Position numbers and translations under genes: made by a program
Part shown: positions 17,646 through 27,115 of the stretch, in pieces
Layout of the letters: every line of letters begins with the position of its first letter
Position numbering within the stretch: the stretch's first letter is position 1
DNA from: Dinochytrium kinnereticum
Lineage: Eukaryota > Chytridiomycota > Chytridiomycetes > Chytridiales > Chytridiaceae
DNA: 27,115 bases
Assembly (NCBI GenBank): GCA_027604005.1
Contig: JADGJT010000298.1
Coordinates: 2,420-29,534 of the forward strand
Reading direction: 5' to 3'
Notes under the pieces: model-generated
The model's database searches: none
Seen by the model: only the letters and a program-made list of their open reading frames with translations
What the model was told of the DNA's origin: nothing

Positions 17646-19294
17646 ATGACTTCAGAAAAGACTTCTTCATTCTTTACGTCCGAGCAGCAGCCGCTCCTTC
17701 GCCCCGCACCTACTCAGCAAATCCCCCAAACCATTCAGGTGGTCGTCCCCAATGGATGGACAAGTAGCACTGGGGCTATCCCGACAGTCATGCTGCTTGA
17801 CGCCAAGGAGATCAAAGATGCAAAGAATCGACGCATGCTCTGGTCGATCTTAGTTGGGTTGATGCTGGGGTGGTTGATCTTGCACACTTGCCACTTTAAC
17901 ATGAGGGAACAGAGACCTCATGAGGTTGGTCCTTGCACTTTGTCTGTTATCGTTATTTGAAAATGGACCAGAAGCTAAAACTCAAGTAGGATGATGGCAG
18001 ATCAAGCGCCGACTATAATTATCCCTCAAACCCAGATATCATACCGTCGAACGAGTTTGAAGAACCTATCTACTGCAAACCTCATGAACTTCAGTACCCT
18101 TCCTATCCCTCAAATGGAGCCATGACTCTCCCCACCAATATCAGCAACCTCGACCTCCTTCTAACTGGAATCGGTGCTGGGCAGATTTTCTTCCTCGCGG
18201 CCCCTTCCAACACCACAGAGCTCACCGCCGACATCCACTTTCACCTTTCAGACCCCAGCATTCCCGTCTCTATCGAGAACGGATGGACCGCCGACGGAAA
18301 GTACAAGATCCATGTGATCACTCCTCTCAAATCGAAAGATGAGGACAGTAAGCACACGAAGTGCGTTGGGGTGGCTATCAGGGTATTCGTTCCTAAGGGT
18401 TCTTTGAAGGACGTCGAAGGGTTGAGTGTGAATGCGGATGTGGCGAGGATCTTGGTGGATCTCAGTGATGATGATGCGATTAAGAAGGAGTTGCGAATCT
18501 CCTCCAAGGTTGGGTCGGTTCATTTGCGGCACTTCAAGGCTGCCGGAGCTGTGATCGTTAAGACTACGGTTGGGAGCATCGATGTGCAGGTAACATATCT
18601 TTCTTTCTTATTGCAGAAAGTAATGCCATATTCATCTGTCTTAACCTTTTATCTTTTAGAACGTCATCGCCGATGATTTATCGTTATCCACCAGCACTGG
18701 CTCCATCAAAGTCAACGTAAGTTCCCAGATATCACGATATGTTTAGTTTTTGGTGTTCTTTTTCAAATCCCCTATCTAACCAATTTAAATAATTCTTCTA
18801 AACATGAACAGACCGTTACGACCTCGAATTCCCTCACCACAGAATCCGAAACCGGATCGATCTCTCTAGAATCCGTGACGGGTTCCTTCCAAACCCTATC
18901 CATGAAATCCGAGGTCGGATCCATCTCCGCCTCTGACGTTAAGCTCGATCAATCCGTTAAGACACAAATCACCTGCATGTCAAACATGGGATCCGTTGCC
19001 TTAAATTTGGTGAGCCTACCCCTACCCACTCTTTTCGGCCCAGGCATTTTATTTTTCCAATTGTACCTCTTTCATTATGAGCTAACCAATTTCTTATAGA
19101 TTGACTTTCTTGGCAAGTTCCATGTTGAAGGCCGATTTGGTGCCGTTAAGGTGAAGGGGAGCGATATTGACTTCACAAAAAGCTCGAGGAATATGGTTGA
19201 GGGGGTTAGGAGATGCTCTGACTGTGACGTCTCGCCACAGCATGACTTAAATGTCGTGGTTCAGATGGGATCCGTGCATATCAATCTTATCTGA
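17646..19294 (+). CDS. Type II membrane protein with DUF4097-like beta-solenoid repeats (five exons)
   Basis: Exons 17646-17924, 17990-18589, 18660-18716, 18812-19009 and 19100-19294, all joined in phase 0, give 442 residues. Introns are 65-95 nt; the first uses a weak GTTGGT donor. The cytoplasmic N-terminus contains QQPLLRPAP. A single membrane span (WSILVGLMLGWLILHTCHF, about residues 67-85) follows. The lumenal or external part has repeated short strands with a GS-hydrophobic turn: KVGSVHL, TVGSIDVQ, STGSIKVN, ETGSISLE, EVGSISAS, NMGSVALN and QMGSVHIN. This is the pattern of DUF4097-type right-handed beta-helix proteins, often called putative adhesins. Function is unknown. The ATG at 17646 (CACCATGAC) is preferred, but an in-frame ATG at 17583 would add 21 residues. 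It converges on the LAM-like gene. Confidence 0.78.
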
Positions 19295-20116
19295 GTTTAT
19301 TCGGCAGCATGATTGCTTTCCAAGTTACGTATCATATACCACTTGTTTGGTTGTCTTTTCAATCCTTATTAAGGAAGCCTTGTCCGTCACAAAACGGGAG
19401 CATGTATTGTTATTCGCGCTTCATCTCTTAATAGACACACAGTTTTCTCACTATAATGGTTTGTCTCTTTACATCCTCGCTGATACGACATTATCTGCAA
19501 ATTACAAAACCCAATATTTTCAGGTTATAGTATGTTACCGAAAGAGGTTGCAATTTTATTGTTTAATTTTAGTAATAAGGGGGAGCTCTTCATTATTATC
19601 GAAAGAGAAGAAGGGCTGATGGTGGCTTGAACTGAAGACGGGTTTTCAGGTCTGATAAGACATTAATACATTGGTTTATTATTTTACATGCCACTATGTA
19701 GTTTAATTATTCAGGTTTGATCAGACTGAATTTTGTTTTATTTTGCGACAAAACAGCTCCAAAACCATGCAACATACCCAAAAGAGAAAAAGGAGGAACC
19801 AAGATTAATGAGGCTCTAAACATTCAGATGAAATGAATCCAATTAATTAAAAAGAATAGGAAATAACGAATAACCGCGAAACTGAAAAGCTTGTATACGA
19901 GGCCGTCCAAAAAAGAAAAGAAGAACTTTTGAGAAACGAATGGTTTACAGAAGGAATGAATAAGCTGCAAAAGAGAGAAAATAGAGAGAAAGAGAGTCAA
20001 AAGACTTGCCTAATCTACAAGCAAAAAGATTACTCGAGATTTAAAAAAAAAAAAAAAGAAAGGAAGATAGAAAGAAAGAGAGAAAGAAAAAAAGTTGGGA
20101 AAAGGAAAAGCGATGA
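19295..20116. other. Convergent intergenic region, AT-rich, no gene seen
   Basis: About 820 bp between two convergent 3' ends. An A-rich purine tract (about 20040-20108, mixed A and GAAAG) lies just beyond the stop of the minus-strand gene. Two plus-strand frames here (19251 and 19929) are AT- and poly-A-driven and not credible genes. Confidence 0.6.
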
Positions 20117-23100
20117 TTATTTAGTCTCAGCAACAGTCTTTCCATTCATCTCGGCGACAGCTGCCACAATCGCCCTAGCAAGGGCTTCCGTATCATCCCC
20201 AGCTGACGAAACCATCGCGTCCGCTCGTCTCCCTCCGCTATTTCCCAAAGCCAAGCCTTTCAATAAATCAACGGTAGCCCTTAACCCCACCAACTCTCTC
20301 TCCATTTCCGCAACTCTGCCTCCTAGGCCCCCCAGACCCCTCCCTAGATGCTCGGTAGCCCGCGCAAGTTGCCAGACAGTTAGAGTGTTAAATGCCATAA
20401 GCGTAAGGGCTAAGGTAGCGAGGAGGACAGTGAGACCCTGCAGCCATGTCGTCGAGAACGGCAACGCTGGTTTGGACGGAGAGAGTGTTGTGACTCCCAT
20501 CGAAAGATCGAAAGGAATAGGATCATCATCAAGATGTCGACTAGGTGAATGCTTTCCATCTCCCAAGACAGCGTCCAGTGTACGGCTGTTTTTCCTCGAC
20601 GATCCTCTCGATCTTGTCCGTCTTGTCGGAAGATTTGCGCTATTGTCATCGGATCCCATGGAACCCTCCGGCCGTAATGGAAGCTGTGAAGATATTTCGG
20701 GCCTTGAGGAACGCTTTGGTCGGCTGATTTGAGGGGAGACGTCTTCATCCTCTTCATATTCGTCATCAGAAACGACCGGCCCTTCCGGCCATTTGGAAGT
20801 GGATTCCTCGAGTGCTACTATAAGGGCTGCACAATTTCCACGGACTCCGTCGATAGCTCCGTTTTGAATCGGCACTAAATAGAAATAAGTAATGTGAAGG
20901 TAATCACTAAAATATCGCTCTTACTCTTTATAACAGTGAACTTCCAAAACTCGACAGAAGCGTCAACGATGTGACGAGTTTTGCGTGGCCCATTCCACAG
21001 CAGACAGAATCTCGCGATCACCTAATTTTACAATTAATGTTAGGCTTCAAGGGAGAGAAAAAAAAGGTAATCAAACCTGAAATCCGTCAAAAATATCGGG
21101 GTTTTTGGTCTTAGATTTGATGCAGAGATATCTGCGGAAAAGAAGAGAAAAATACGTCAGATTCCATATCCGAACTTGACCAAAGCAAAATCATAAGAGA
21201 CTACTCACTTTCCCTTTTTCATGGAAACTACCTCCTCATGAATAATGCATCTCGTCTGTTTAGGCCCCAGAGGGATAGAGAGAGGCAAAGTATACTCAAT
21301 GACTCGATGCCATCCCGGACCCATCTTCGTAAAGTCCAAATCAAGGTTCACTAATTCCCCACCAGTCGGTAATCGTTTTAAAATCTTGTCAGCTGGCACC
21401 GGTCCCGAATCTGCGACGGTAGGAGGTTTCCACTCCCCTACAGCCAAGTTCATCACCTTTCTCTTCTCAACCAAATATTTGACGAGGAAATTTCCACCCC
21501 CAACGTCAGGTTTCAGCGCGTACACGTGGTCTACCATACTCTGGAATGATAAAGGGTAGAGCTTATCCTCTATAGCGTGTGTCACGAGGTTAGCTGGTAG
21601 AGCCTTTTTCTCAAGACGACATCCGCAACTAGAGGGTGCTGCTCGAGGCTTTCTTGGGCGGCGAGCGATTATCGGTGGAGAATCTACGGCTTTAACAGGC
21701 ATAGATAACGGCTTCTGAGCGATGTCGTCCAGTAAATCTGTGCCCTGTACTGCTTTCGAGGCTTTACCATCCTCTTGAACCTTAGCGGAACTTACAGCTG
21801 CAGGTAGCACCACGCCAGCAACCGAACTAGGTGTAGGAGTGCCATCTCCTAATTCGTTACTCTTTACATCTTCGCTCGGCCTGCGGCTAAACGAAAGCTC
21901 AGCAACAGGCGTGGGCGATGACCGATCAATAGATCCACCATCCGATATTTGCGCAGACGAAGACCCCTTAGACTCAATCCATTTCTTCAATCCACCCATC
22001 TTGCCCCCACCACTACCTGCGCTCACATATCCTCCAGCGCTCAAATCAGCCTTCTCGGCCTTCTCAGCCTTCTCAGCCAACTTCTTTAGCTTCTTCTCCT
22101 CTTTATCAGCCTCCTTCTTCATCCGCTTCTCCTCCTTCTCCTTCTCTTTCCTTGCCTTCTCCAGCTCCTTAGCAGTCACAGCCACAGGAGAAATCGGTCC
22201 TGGAGCGAGATCCCAAGGCGTGACATCAGCTACCGACCCTGGAGCAGCTGATGATGTGGCCTTTACGGGGTATGAGCCAGAGGCATCCGTCGAGGAAACA
22301 AGCGCTCCGTTCGGTGGAGAAATCTTCAATGGGGATTCAACGATGATGGGTGTAATATCTCCAGGGAGAGGAGGGCGAATTGTGGCCTCTCTTGCCATCG
22401 CAATGCCATTAGTGTCAAAGGATGAGTCAACAGAGACTTCATCTGTGACAGCTAACGTGATTGAGGCCGGTAACGTCTTTTGACTCTCATTCCCTAAAAG
22501 AGCAGGAGGGGGCTGAGACGCAGTTTTTGAAATCAACGGCAAAGGTGCTGGTTGTGTGCCACTTTTCTTCTTATGCGTACTGCGTCTCCTAAGAACGGAT
22601 CCAGAAGATTTACCATCTAAGGCAGAGCCTGATGTCGAATCTGAACTCGACGGTGACCCGGCGTTGGTGTTCAAAAAAAATGGAAACGCGTCCTTCTTCC
22701 TCTGAGCAACAACTTGGTGCCGAATATGACACGTTTCACAAGTGCCTTGACCTCCACAAGAGCATCGAAGCGATGAGACATCCGGGAACTTACGTTTTAA
22801 GCTCGTAGGCTATTAGGATATCAAAGATAAGTTATCGAAGAACAAGAAAAGCTAATATGAAGCGTACATCAACATGAAGATCCCAAAGCTTGTTAATCAA
22901 CTCGAAGACGGCATCCCGGTCAAAGAACGATGACAAAAACACCTTCGTGGTGTTAAGAACCTCGGATTCGTCGCCAGTCCTGGGCTTTTCCCCAGAAACT
23001 GATGAGCTTGTAGACGCCCCAGAGCTCGAAGAGGAGGAGGAGGAGACGACAATAGGAACTTGCGCATCGCCAGTCATAGAGTCCGAAGATGATAAGTTCG

Positions 23101-24247
23101 CAATCTCAATCTCAATTGCATTAGGGATAAGAAGCGCGACATTTTTCTTTTGAATGTCAATAACCTGCTGTAAGGGGATAAGGAGGGTTGGGGAGAACGG
23201 ATTCGAGCTCGAAAAAGCCAAGTGGTGCTTAGAGACCCATAATCGACCACGCACCGTAACGTCACGTCGAAGAGCACAAGGAAAGTCTGCGTCGAAGGTG
23301 ATTTTGTTAATCGACAGGAGCTATCAATAAAAGAAAAGATGCTCACCATCAATTAAACGGTCCTCAGGGGCAACAGTTCTAAAGAGCCGGTGGAATTCCA
23401 CGTTCTCACGCTCGCTTGCGATTGCTACTGCACCAGTGCTCCTTTTTTTTACCAAGCTCGTCGCAGCGAGCCCCGGTCCCATTGAAGGCGGTGGGATAGT
23501 CGTTACTGGTAAGACTTGGCTGGACCGTTTTTTAGCGGTTGCGGTGACATCCGAGTCCAGCTGATTGGCCCCCGCTGAAAACATCTGTGGATGGGGTATT
23601 CCCATGGCCATGACAGGGTACTGAGGCATTCCAGAGCGATAGATTCCGGCGGAATCCCTCCCTAGAGTCTTGGATGTTCTCTTATCATCTCCGGATGGCC
23701 CAGAGTCCGATTTCGAGGGAGCCGCTGGCCGACCCAGGTTTCCAGGCACAGTCATGCTGCGACTGAGAAGAGAGGAGGGTTGAATGTTGGATCGGGGCAT
23801 CTCTTCAACGATCAAAAAGTCCTCAGCATCCTCATCAGTTGTTCCATCATCCTCATTGACCTCCACAGGGGATGTCAGTCCAGTCTGAAAAGAAGCCGTA
23901 GGGGAAGGGAATGATGAAGGAAAGTTTGATGAAGACGGTGGTGGACTCCCAGCAACGGAACCACCAGCAAGTCCAGACAAATCCCTTGAAGACGACGTCC
24001 GGAACATGATATCCTGATCATCCATTGACATTCGAGAGGGAGAGACGATCTGAAGTGGGGAAGATGCTGACTCCTTTCCGGGAACCCGAGAGGACGGTGT
24101 AGTATTGTAATCAAGGTTAAGGCCCGGGGCATGTAGATTGGTGAGACTGACGGATCGCATGCGATGCACAGGCCGATGATTGAACTTGTTCACTTGACCA
24201 TCACTCCCACTGCCAGCGGCATTTGAGGAAGGCTGATTCGATGTCAT
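20117..24247 (-). CDS. GRAM-VASt domain membrane protein, LAM/Aster-type sterol transfer protein (six exons)
   Basis: Minus-strand exons 24247-23347, 23286-22868, 22809-21209, 21131-21077, 21021-20925 and 20874-20117 splice in frame to 1276 residues; introns are 50-77 nt and the last one splits an ATG codon. Residues ~285-440 are a GRAM domain: FHRLFRTV, DDFPCALRRDVTVRGRLWVS, AFSS, then VFLSSFFDRDAVFELI. A linker carries a Cys cluster CSCGGQGTCETC and a charged Lys/Glu helix (~650-695). Residues ~830-1023 form a VASt (StART-like) domain (LYPLSFQSMVDHVYAL, GWHRVIEYTLPLSIPLGPKQ, FWKFTVIK). A membrane span (GLTVLLATLALTLMAF, ~1170-1190) precedes a C-terminal heptad-like helix. Family members sit in the ER at contact sites and move sterol from the plasma membrane. 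An ER-anchored sterol transporter is the likely role; the substrate is inferred from the family. Confidence 0.88.
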
Positions 24248-24718
24248 CGCAACTCCAATGTCCCCACTATAATGTCTGTTCGGCTGTTTGAATGCGAAAC
24301 CCCACGTTCCAAAGAGACGGTCTGTCCGATTAGCAAATGCAGAGCGGCGCTGAAGCGATGCGCCTCGGGACGCTGAGACTAATCCCTGATCGTAATATCA
24401 CCACTTGTTAACCGCCGGTCGGTATGCAGAGGGCAATAATAATGTGCGCTCGATCTGTACTTCTTGATGCTTTGACGTTGAAAAAACGGGTTTTGGTTGT
24501 GGTCGTTTTGTTTCACGTTTGAGACCCACAAGCGGCAAAACACAATGGACTTATCCGTGTGAGGCAGTGACGTCTGGGTGTCTCCGACGTGTCACTCGCT
24601 GCACCGGGAGACAGGTGAAGGCAGAGGCTCCATTACACCATTTCTCCCTCTGGTATTCCTCTGGTATATAACAAACCACCAAGCACAGCACGAACGTCTG
24701 TTTGCACCCACACCAAAC
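24248..24718. promoter_or_regulatory. Divergent promoter region between the LAM-like gene and a small gene
   Basis: A 471-bp gap between two outward start codons. TATATAA at 24665-24671 lies 48 nt upstream of the plus-strand ATG at 24719. No clear TATA box was seen on the minus-strand side. Confidence 0.45.
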
Positions 24719-25199
24719 ATGAACTTTTTTCACCACGCTCCAAAAGCAACGCACTCTACCAAGCGACAGAAGGCGACTATGGCAGCCGCCGGTAAGCACA
24801 TTAGCCTCTTGTTGCACCATTGAACTTTACGGTGGTTGCATTCAGTTGAATAGATGAGGCTTACATCAGAAAACCTGCCACTGATATAAGCACCACACCT
24901 CACACTCACAAACAGAGCGCGCGCATCAAATCGCTGAGGAATCCCTGTCCCAACCAGCAGAGAACATCATCTACCTCCCGGGAACGACTCTCCGGTTCAC
25001 CGGGTCCAAGAAGCAAGAGGAACAGAGGATCCATCGATGGGACATGCTGGGTCAGCCGGAAGCTCACAAGGAAGAGAAGGAAGCAGCACCCTATGATCCT
25101 TACAAGAAGGCATGGGAAATGGCGAATGAAATATTGAGCTCAGAGTACTCAAGGGAGGGGCACACAAAGGTTTACGGGGTCAAGTCCGGGTGGGTTTAA
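24719..25199 (+). CDS. Small two-exon protein of unknown function
   Basis: Exons 24719-24791 and 24916-25199 (donor GTAAGC, acceptor AAACAG, phase 1, codon G|AG) give 118 residues. A second ATG at 24779 (ACTATGGCA) has better context and would give a 98-residue protein beginning MAAAERAHQIAEESLSQPAE. The N-terminal 20 residues from the first ATG are basic with His/Lys/Arg, which could be a mitochondrial presequence or untranslated. The body is hydrophilic (YLPGTTLRFTGSKKQEEQRI; YDPYKKAWEMANEILSSEYS) without membrane spans or Cys. No family was recognised. Support comes from clean splice signals, a TATA box and a frame ending neatly after the join. Confidence 0.6.
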
Positions 25200-25665
25200 A
25201 GCGAAAGTTGATCGTGCGGAAATGGCTTAAATGATGTGGAGACGCCGAGTGTGATGTCCATTTCTGCAGACGGAGATCCGTCAACTAAATAGCAAAGTTT
25301 CGCAGTTGCAATAAAGATTCGTTTCACCCACGGATAACCAATAGAGAAATATGCTAACGTGATGACTTCCTCGTTGCTTAACCGTAAATCCCCCTCAGAA
25401 AAGCAGTTCATACCGGTCGAAGGACCCCGCGGTGAGTCAAATTTACATTGAAGGTTGGCCAGTGGAAACAAAACCCTTGACGCCAACCCCAACCAACCAA
25501 CCATAGCATAAAACCTTCTCCGCAACCTTCTGTGCGGGTGCAAAGCTTTGACCTACGTCGGCATCAAGGAAAGAAACAACGGGAGTCAACAACGCTCTAT
25601 TGAACAAACTGTTCGCAGTGCCTCTGGGTAACTTTCTGAGTGTTTGTCAGTTTGACAAGCAGGCA
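25200..25665. other. Intergenic, no feature seen
   Basis: About 470 bp between two plus-strand genes. No convincing gene, RNA or TATA box. A 115-residue minus-strand frame here (25196-25543) has no recognisable features. Confidence 0.5.
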
Positions 25666-26730
25666 ATGGCGATTTGGACCAGTCGTCGGCACCTGACGGC
25701 CCTTAAGCGCAAGCTCCCGTCGCTCCTGCTCATCGGCTTCTTTTTCTTCACCATCTCCCTTATTCGTCCCTACGTCACCTCCAAATTTCATGCAAGGATT
25801 ATCTCCATCCCCAAAGCCAGCAACTCCTCATCACCAACCCAGCCACAATCCAAACCTCCAGAACACATATCGAAGCAAACCAAGCAAACCCTCAACACCG
25901 TCATCGAAAAGACCGCCAGCCCTATCCCCAAAACCATATGGACGTTCTACAACACCGTGGCTTCAACCTCCATCCCACCATTCATCAAATCAAACATTCG
26001 ATCCTGGCAGCGCCTCAACCCAACTCACTCCATCACCCTGTTGACCCCTCAGACCCTCTCAGATCACATCACGGCTATCCCTCCGTCAACTCTTCCCCGC
26101 TCACTCCTCCCAGGATGGGTCAAACTAGCCGTCATGACCGAACAAGGAGGTTACTGGCTGGACCCCTTCACAATCCTCACCCAACCCCTCTCAGACCCCT
26201 CCGTCGAAAGTCTTGCCTACACCCTACAAGACTACGAGGACGATCCCACAATTCCCTCACTCGAATCCTGGTTCCTCATCGCGGCGCCAAGAAATCAATG
26301 GATGACAGCTTGGTTCCAAGAATACACCTTCTCAACGACCCACAAGTCCGACATAGACTACATGCTCCACCTTCGCGACCTCCACGGCACGCAGACCTTC
26401 CACCGCATTCGGTCAAACCCAAACCGTCCCATCGACTGTCCACGTCTGTTTCTCTCGGGTCAAAAGGTCGTCATCGTTGATAAACAGTCTCCAGTCAAGG
26501 TCTTGCCAGCCGACAAGGGATATGACGCGCCATTGGGATTGCTCTCGAATGTTTTGTTTGACGAGAGGATGGCGGCGAGGGCGTTGATTGAGGAGTTTGA
26601 TGAGTTTGATTTGCCCCCTGTTGTGAGGTTCAGGGAGAGGGATGGGCTCGCCTTGGTGGAGTTGGTGAGGGTTGGAGCGTATGTTTCGGAGGAAAGCCTC
26701 TACGCGAGATTCGTGAAGGTTGATCAATGA
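25666..26730 (+). CDS. Type II membrane glycosyltransferase-like protein (Caps_synth/GT32-like)
   Basis: A single exon of 354 residues from ATG 25666. A short basic N-terminus (RRHLTALKRK) and one membrane span (LPSLLLIGFFFFTISLI, ~17-33) precede a Ser/Pro/Lys-rich stem. The catalytic-like domain starts at about residue 86: PIPKTIWTFYNT, IRSWQRLNPTHSITLL, then LPGWVKLAVMTEQGGYWLDP. This follows the order of capsular-polysaccharide-type and GT32 glycosyltransferases (IPKxIWxxW, then SDxxRxxxLxxxGGxYxDxD). The family transfers sugars from nucleotide-sugar donors in the Golgi, so wall or glycoprotein glycan building is likely. The usual S-D-x-x-R is W-V-K-L and the second Asp of DxD is absent (LDPFT), so it may use a variant site or be inactive. 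The frame opens 22 codons earlier but without an ATG. Confidence 0.75.
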   Translation: MAIWTSRRHLTALKRKLPSLLLIGFFFFTISLIRPYVTSKFHARIISIPKASNSSSPTQPQSKPPEHISKQTKQTLNTVIEKTASPIPKTIWTFYNTVASTSIPPFIKSNIRSWQRLNPTHSITLLTPQTLSDHITAIPPSTLPRSLLPGWVKLAVMTEQGGYWLDPFTILTQPLSDPSVESLAYTLQDYEDDPTIPSLESWFLIAAPRNQWMTAWFQEYTFSTTHKSDIDYMLHLRDLHGTQTFHRIRSNPNRPIDCPRLFLSGQKVVIVDKQSPVKVLPADKGYDAPLGLLSNVLFDERMAARALIEEFDEFDLPPVVRFRERDGLALVELVRVGAYVSEESLYARFVKVDQ

Positions 26731-27115
26731 CACCCTCCATCAACCGAAACCATTTTGACCTCCTCCTCCTCCACGCTTGCACGTCTTCAGCAATTACAAA
26801 ATATATCCCGTTCCTTTAACCCCTTCGTGAACCTCTATTCGCAATTAACCGCGCTTACTAGGCATCAATGGTCAACGCGACTATTCATATGGCGTTCCAT
26901 GCACGAATTTCCCTGCAAGTTGACAGTGTAAACAAAGTGGCAAATCATCCAATTTCCCCCCCAAAAAAAAAAACAACAACAACAACAACAAAAAAAAAAA
27001 GTCCGCGCATCTCAAGATATTTATTTATTATTTACTCCTTACCACCAAAAGAAAAAAGAAGACAAGAAAAGAAAGAAAAGACAAAAAAAAAAAAAAAAAA
27101 GCAAGAAAGAAAGAA
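26731..27115. other. Intergenic end of window, A-rich simple repeats
   Basis: 3' flank of the glycosyltransferase-like gene. An A-run, (AAC)n at about 26971-26990, then TATTTATTATTTA and mixed A/G runs to the window end. No gene seen. Confidence 0.7.

Noticed and set aside
21839..22483. 214-residue plus-strand frame opposite the LAM-like linker
   Set aside because: It is the complement of a Lys/Glu helix coding region and reads as Phe/Ser repeats.
25196..25543. 115-residue minus-strand ORF between two plus-strand genes
   Set aside because: No domain, signal peptide or promoter; it begins right at the stop of the small gene and looks like a chance frame.

Overview
The window looks like nuclear DNA of a fungus. 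Genes are spaced at eukaryotic density, most are split by short GT-AG introns (roughly 60-180 nt), several have TATA-like boxes, and AATAAA motifs follow several stops. Typically eukaryotic genes are present: a GRAM/VASt lipid-transfer protein, a eukaryotic-type initiator tRNA and a non-LTR retrotransposon remnant. The mix of secreted bulb-type and ricin-type lectins, a starch-binding-like module and a type II Golgi-like glycosyltransferase would suit an early-diverging (possibly zoosporic) fungus. That placement is inference; nothing here identifies a species.

Layout. 1-360 (-): open 5' end of a gene cut by the window edge, possibly an ABCC-type transporter. 361-971: microsatellite-rich divergent intergenic DNA. 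972-2946 (+): three-exon MYND-like zinc-finger gene with an in-frame 54-nt tandem repeat. 4131-6868 (+): eight-exon secreted protein with two CBM21-like modules and a propeller-like C-terminus, including a predicted 8-nt microexon. 7593-16146: a cassette bounded by two ~0.6 kb inverted-repeat arms (7626-8239 and 15559-16146). Each arm carries an intact initiator tRNA-Met gene (7720-7791 - and 15981-16052 +). Between the arms lie two divergently transcribed secreted multi-lectin genes, 8654-11128 (-) and 11720-15378 (+), sharing a ~590-bp promoter region. One outer breakpoint abuts an orphan 33-nt tRNA 3' half. The other abuts a 5'-truncated, frameshifted LINE reverse-transcriptase relic (16147 to about 16960). 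17646-19294 (+): five-exon membrane-anchored beta-solenoid (DUF4097-like) protein. 20117-24247 (-): six-exon GRAM + VASt + TM protein of the LAM/Aster sterol-transfer class. 24719-25199 (+): two-exon small protein of unknown function. 25666-26730 (+): single-exon type II membrane glycosyltransferase-like protein (Caps_synth/GT32-like). 26731-27115: A-rich intergenic DNA.

The most distinctive part is the 7.6-16.9 kb block. Two divergent secreted proteins share bulb-lectin and ricin-trefoil modules, and one also has a long Ser/Thr/Asn-rich amphipathic region that resembles aerolysin-type pore formers in style. They are bracketed by inverted tRNA-bearing repeats with mobile-element debris at one breakpoint. 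A plausible reading is a secreted carbohydrate-recognition locus that was rearranged around tRNA genes. All exon joins were made by hand from splice signals and reading phase; no homology search was run.
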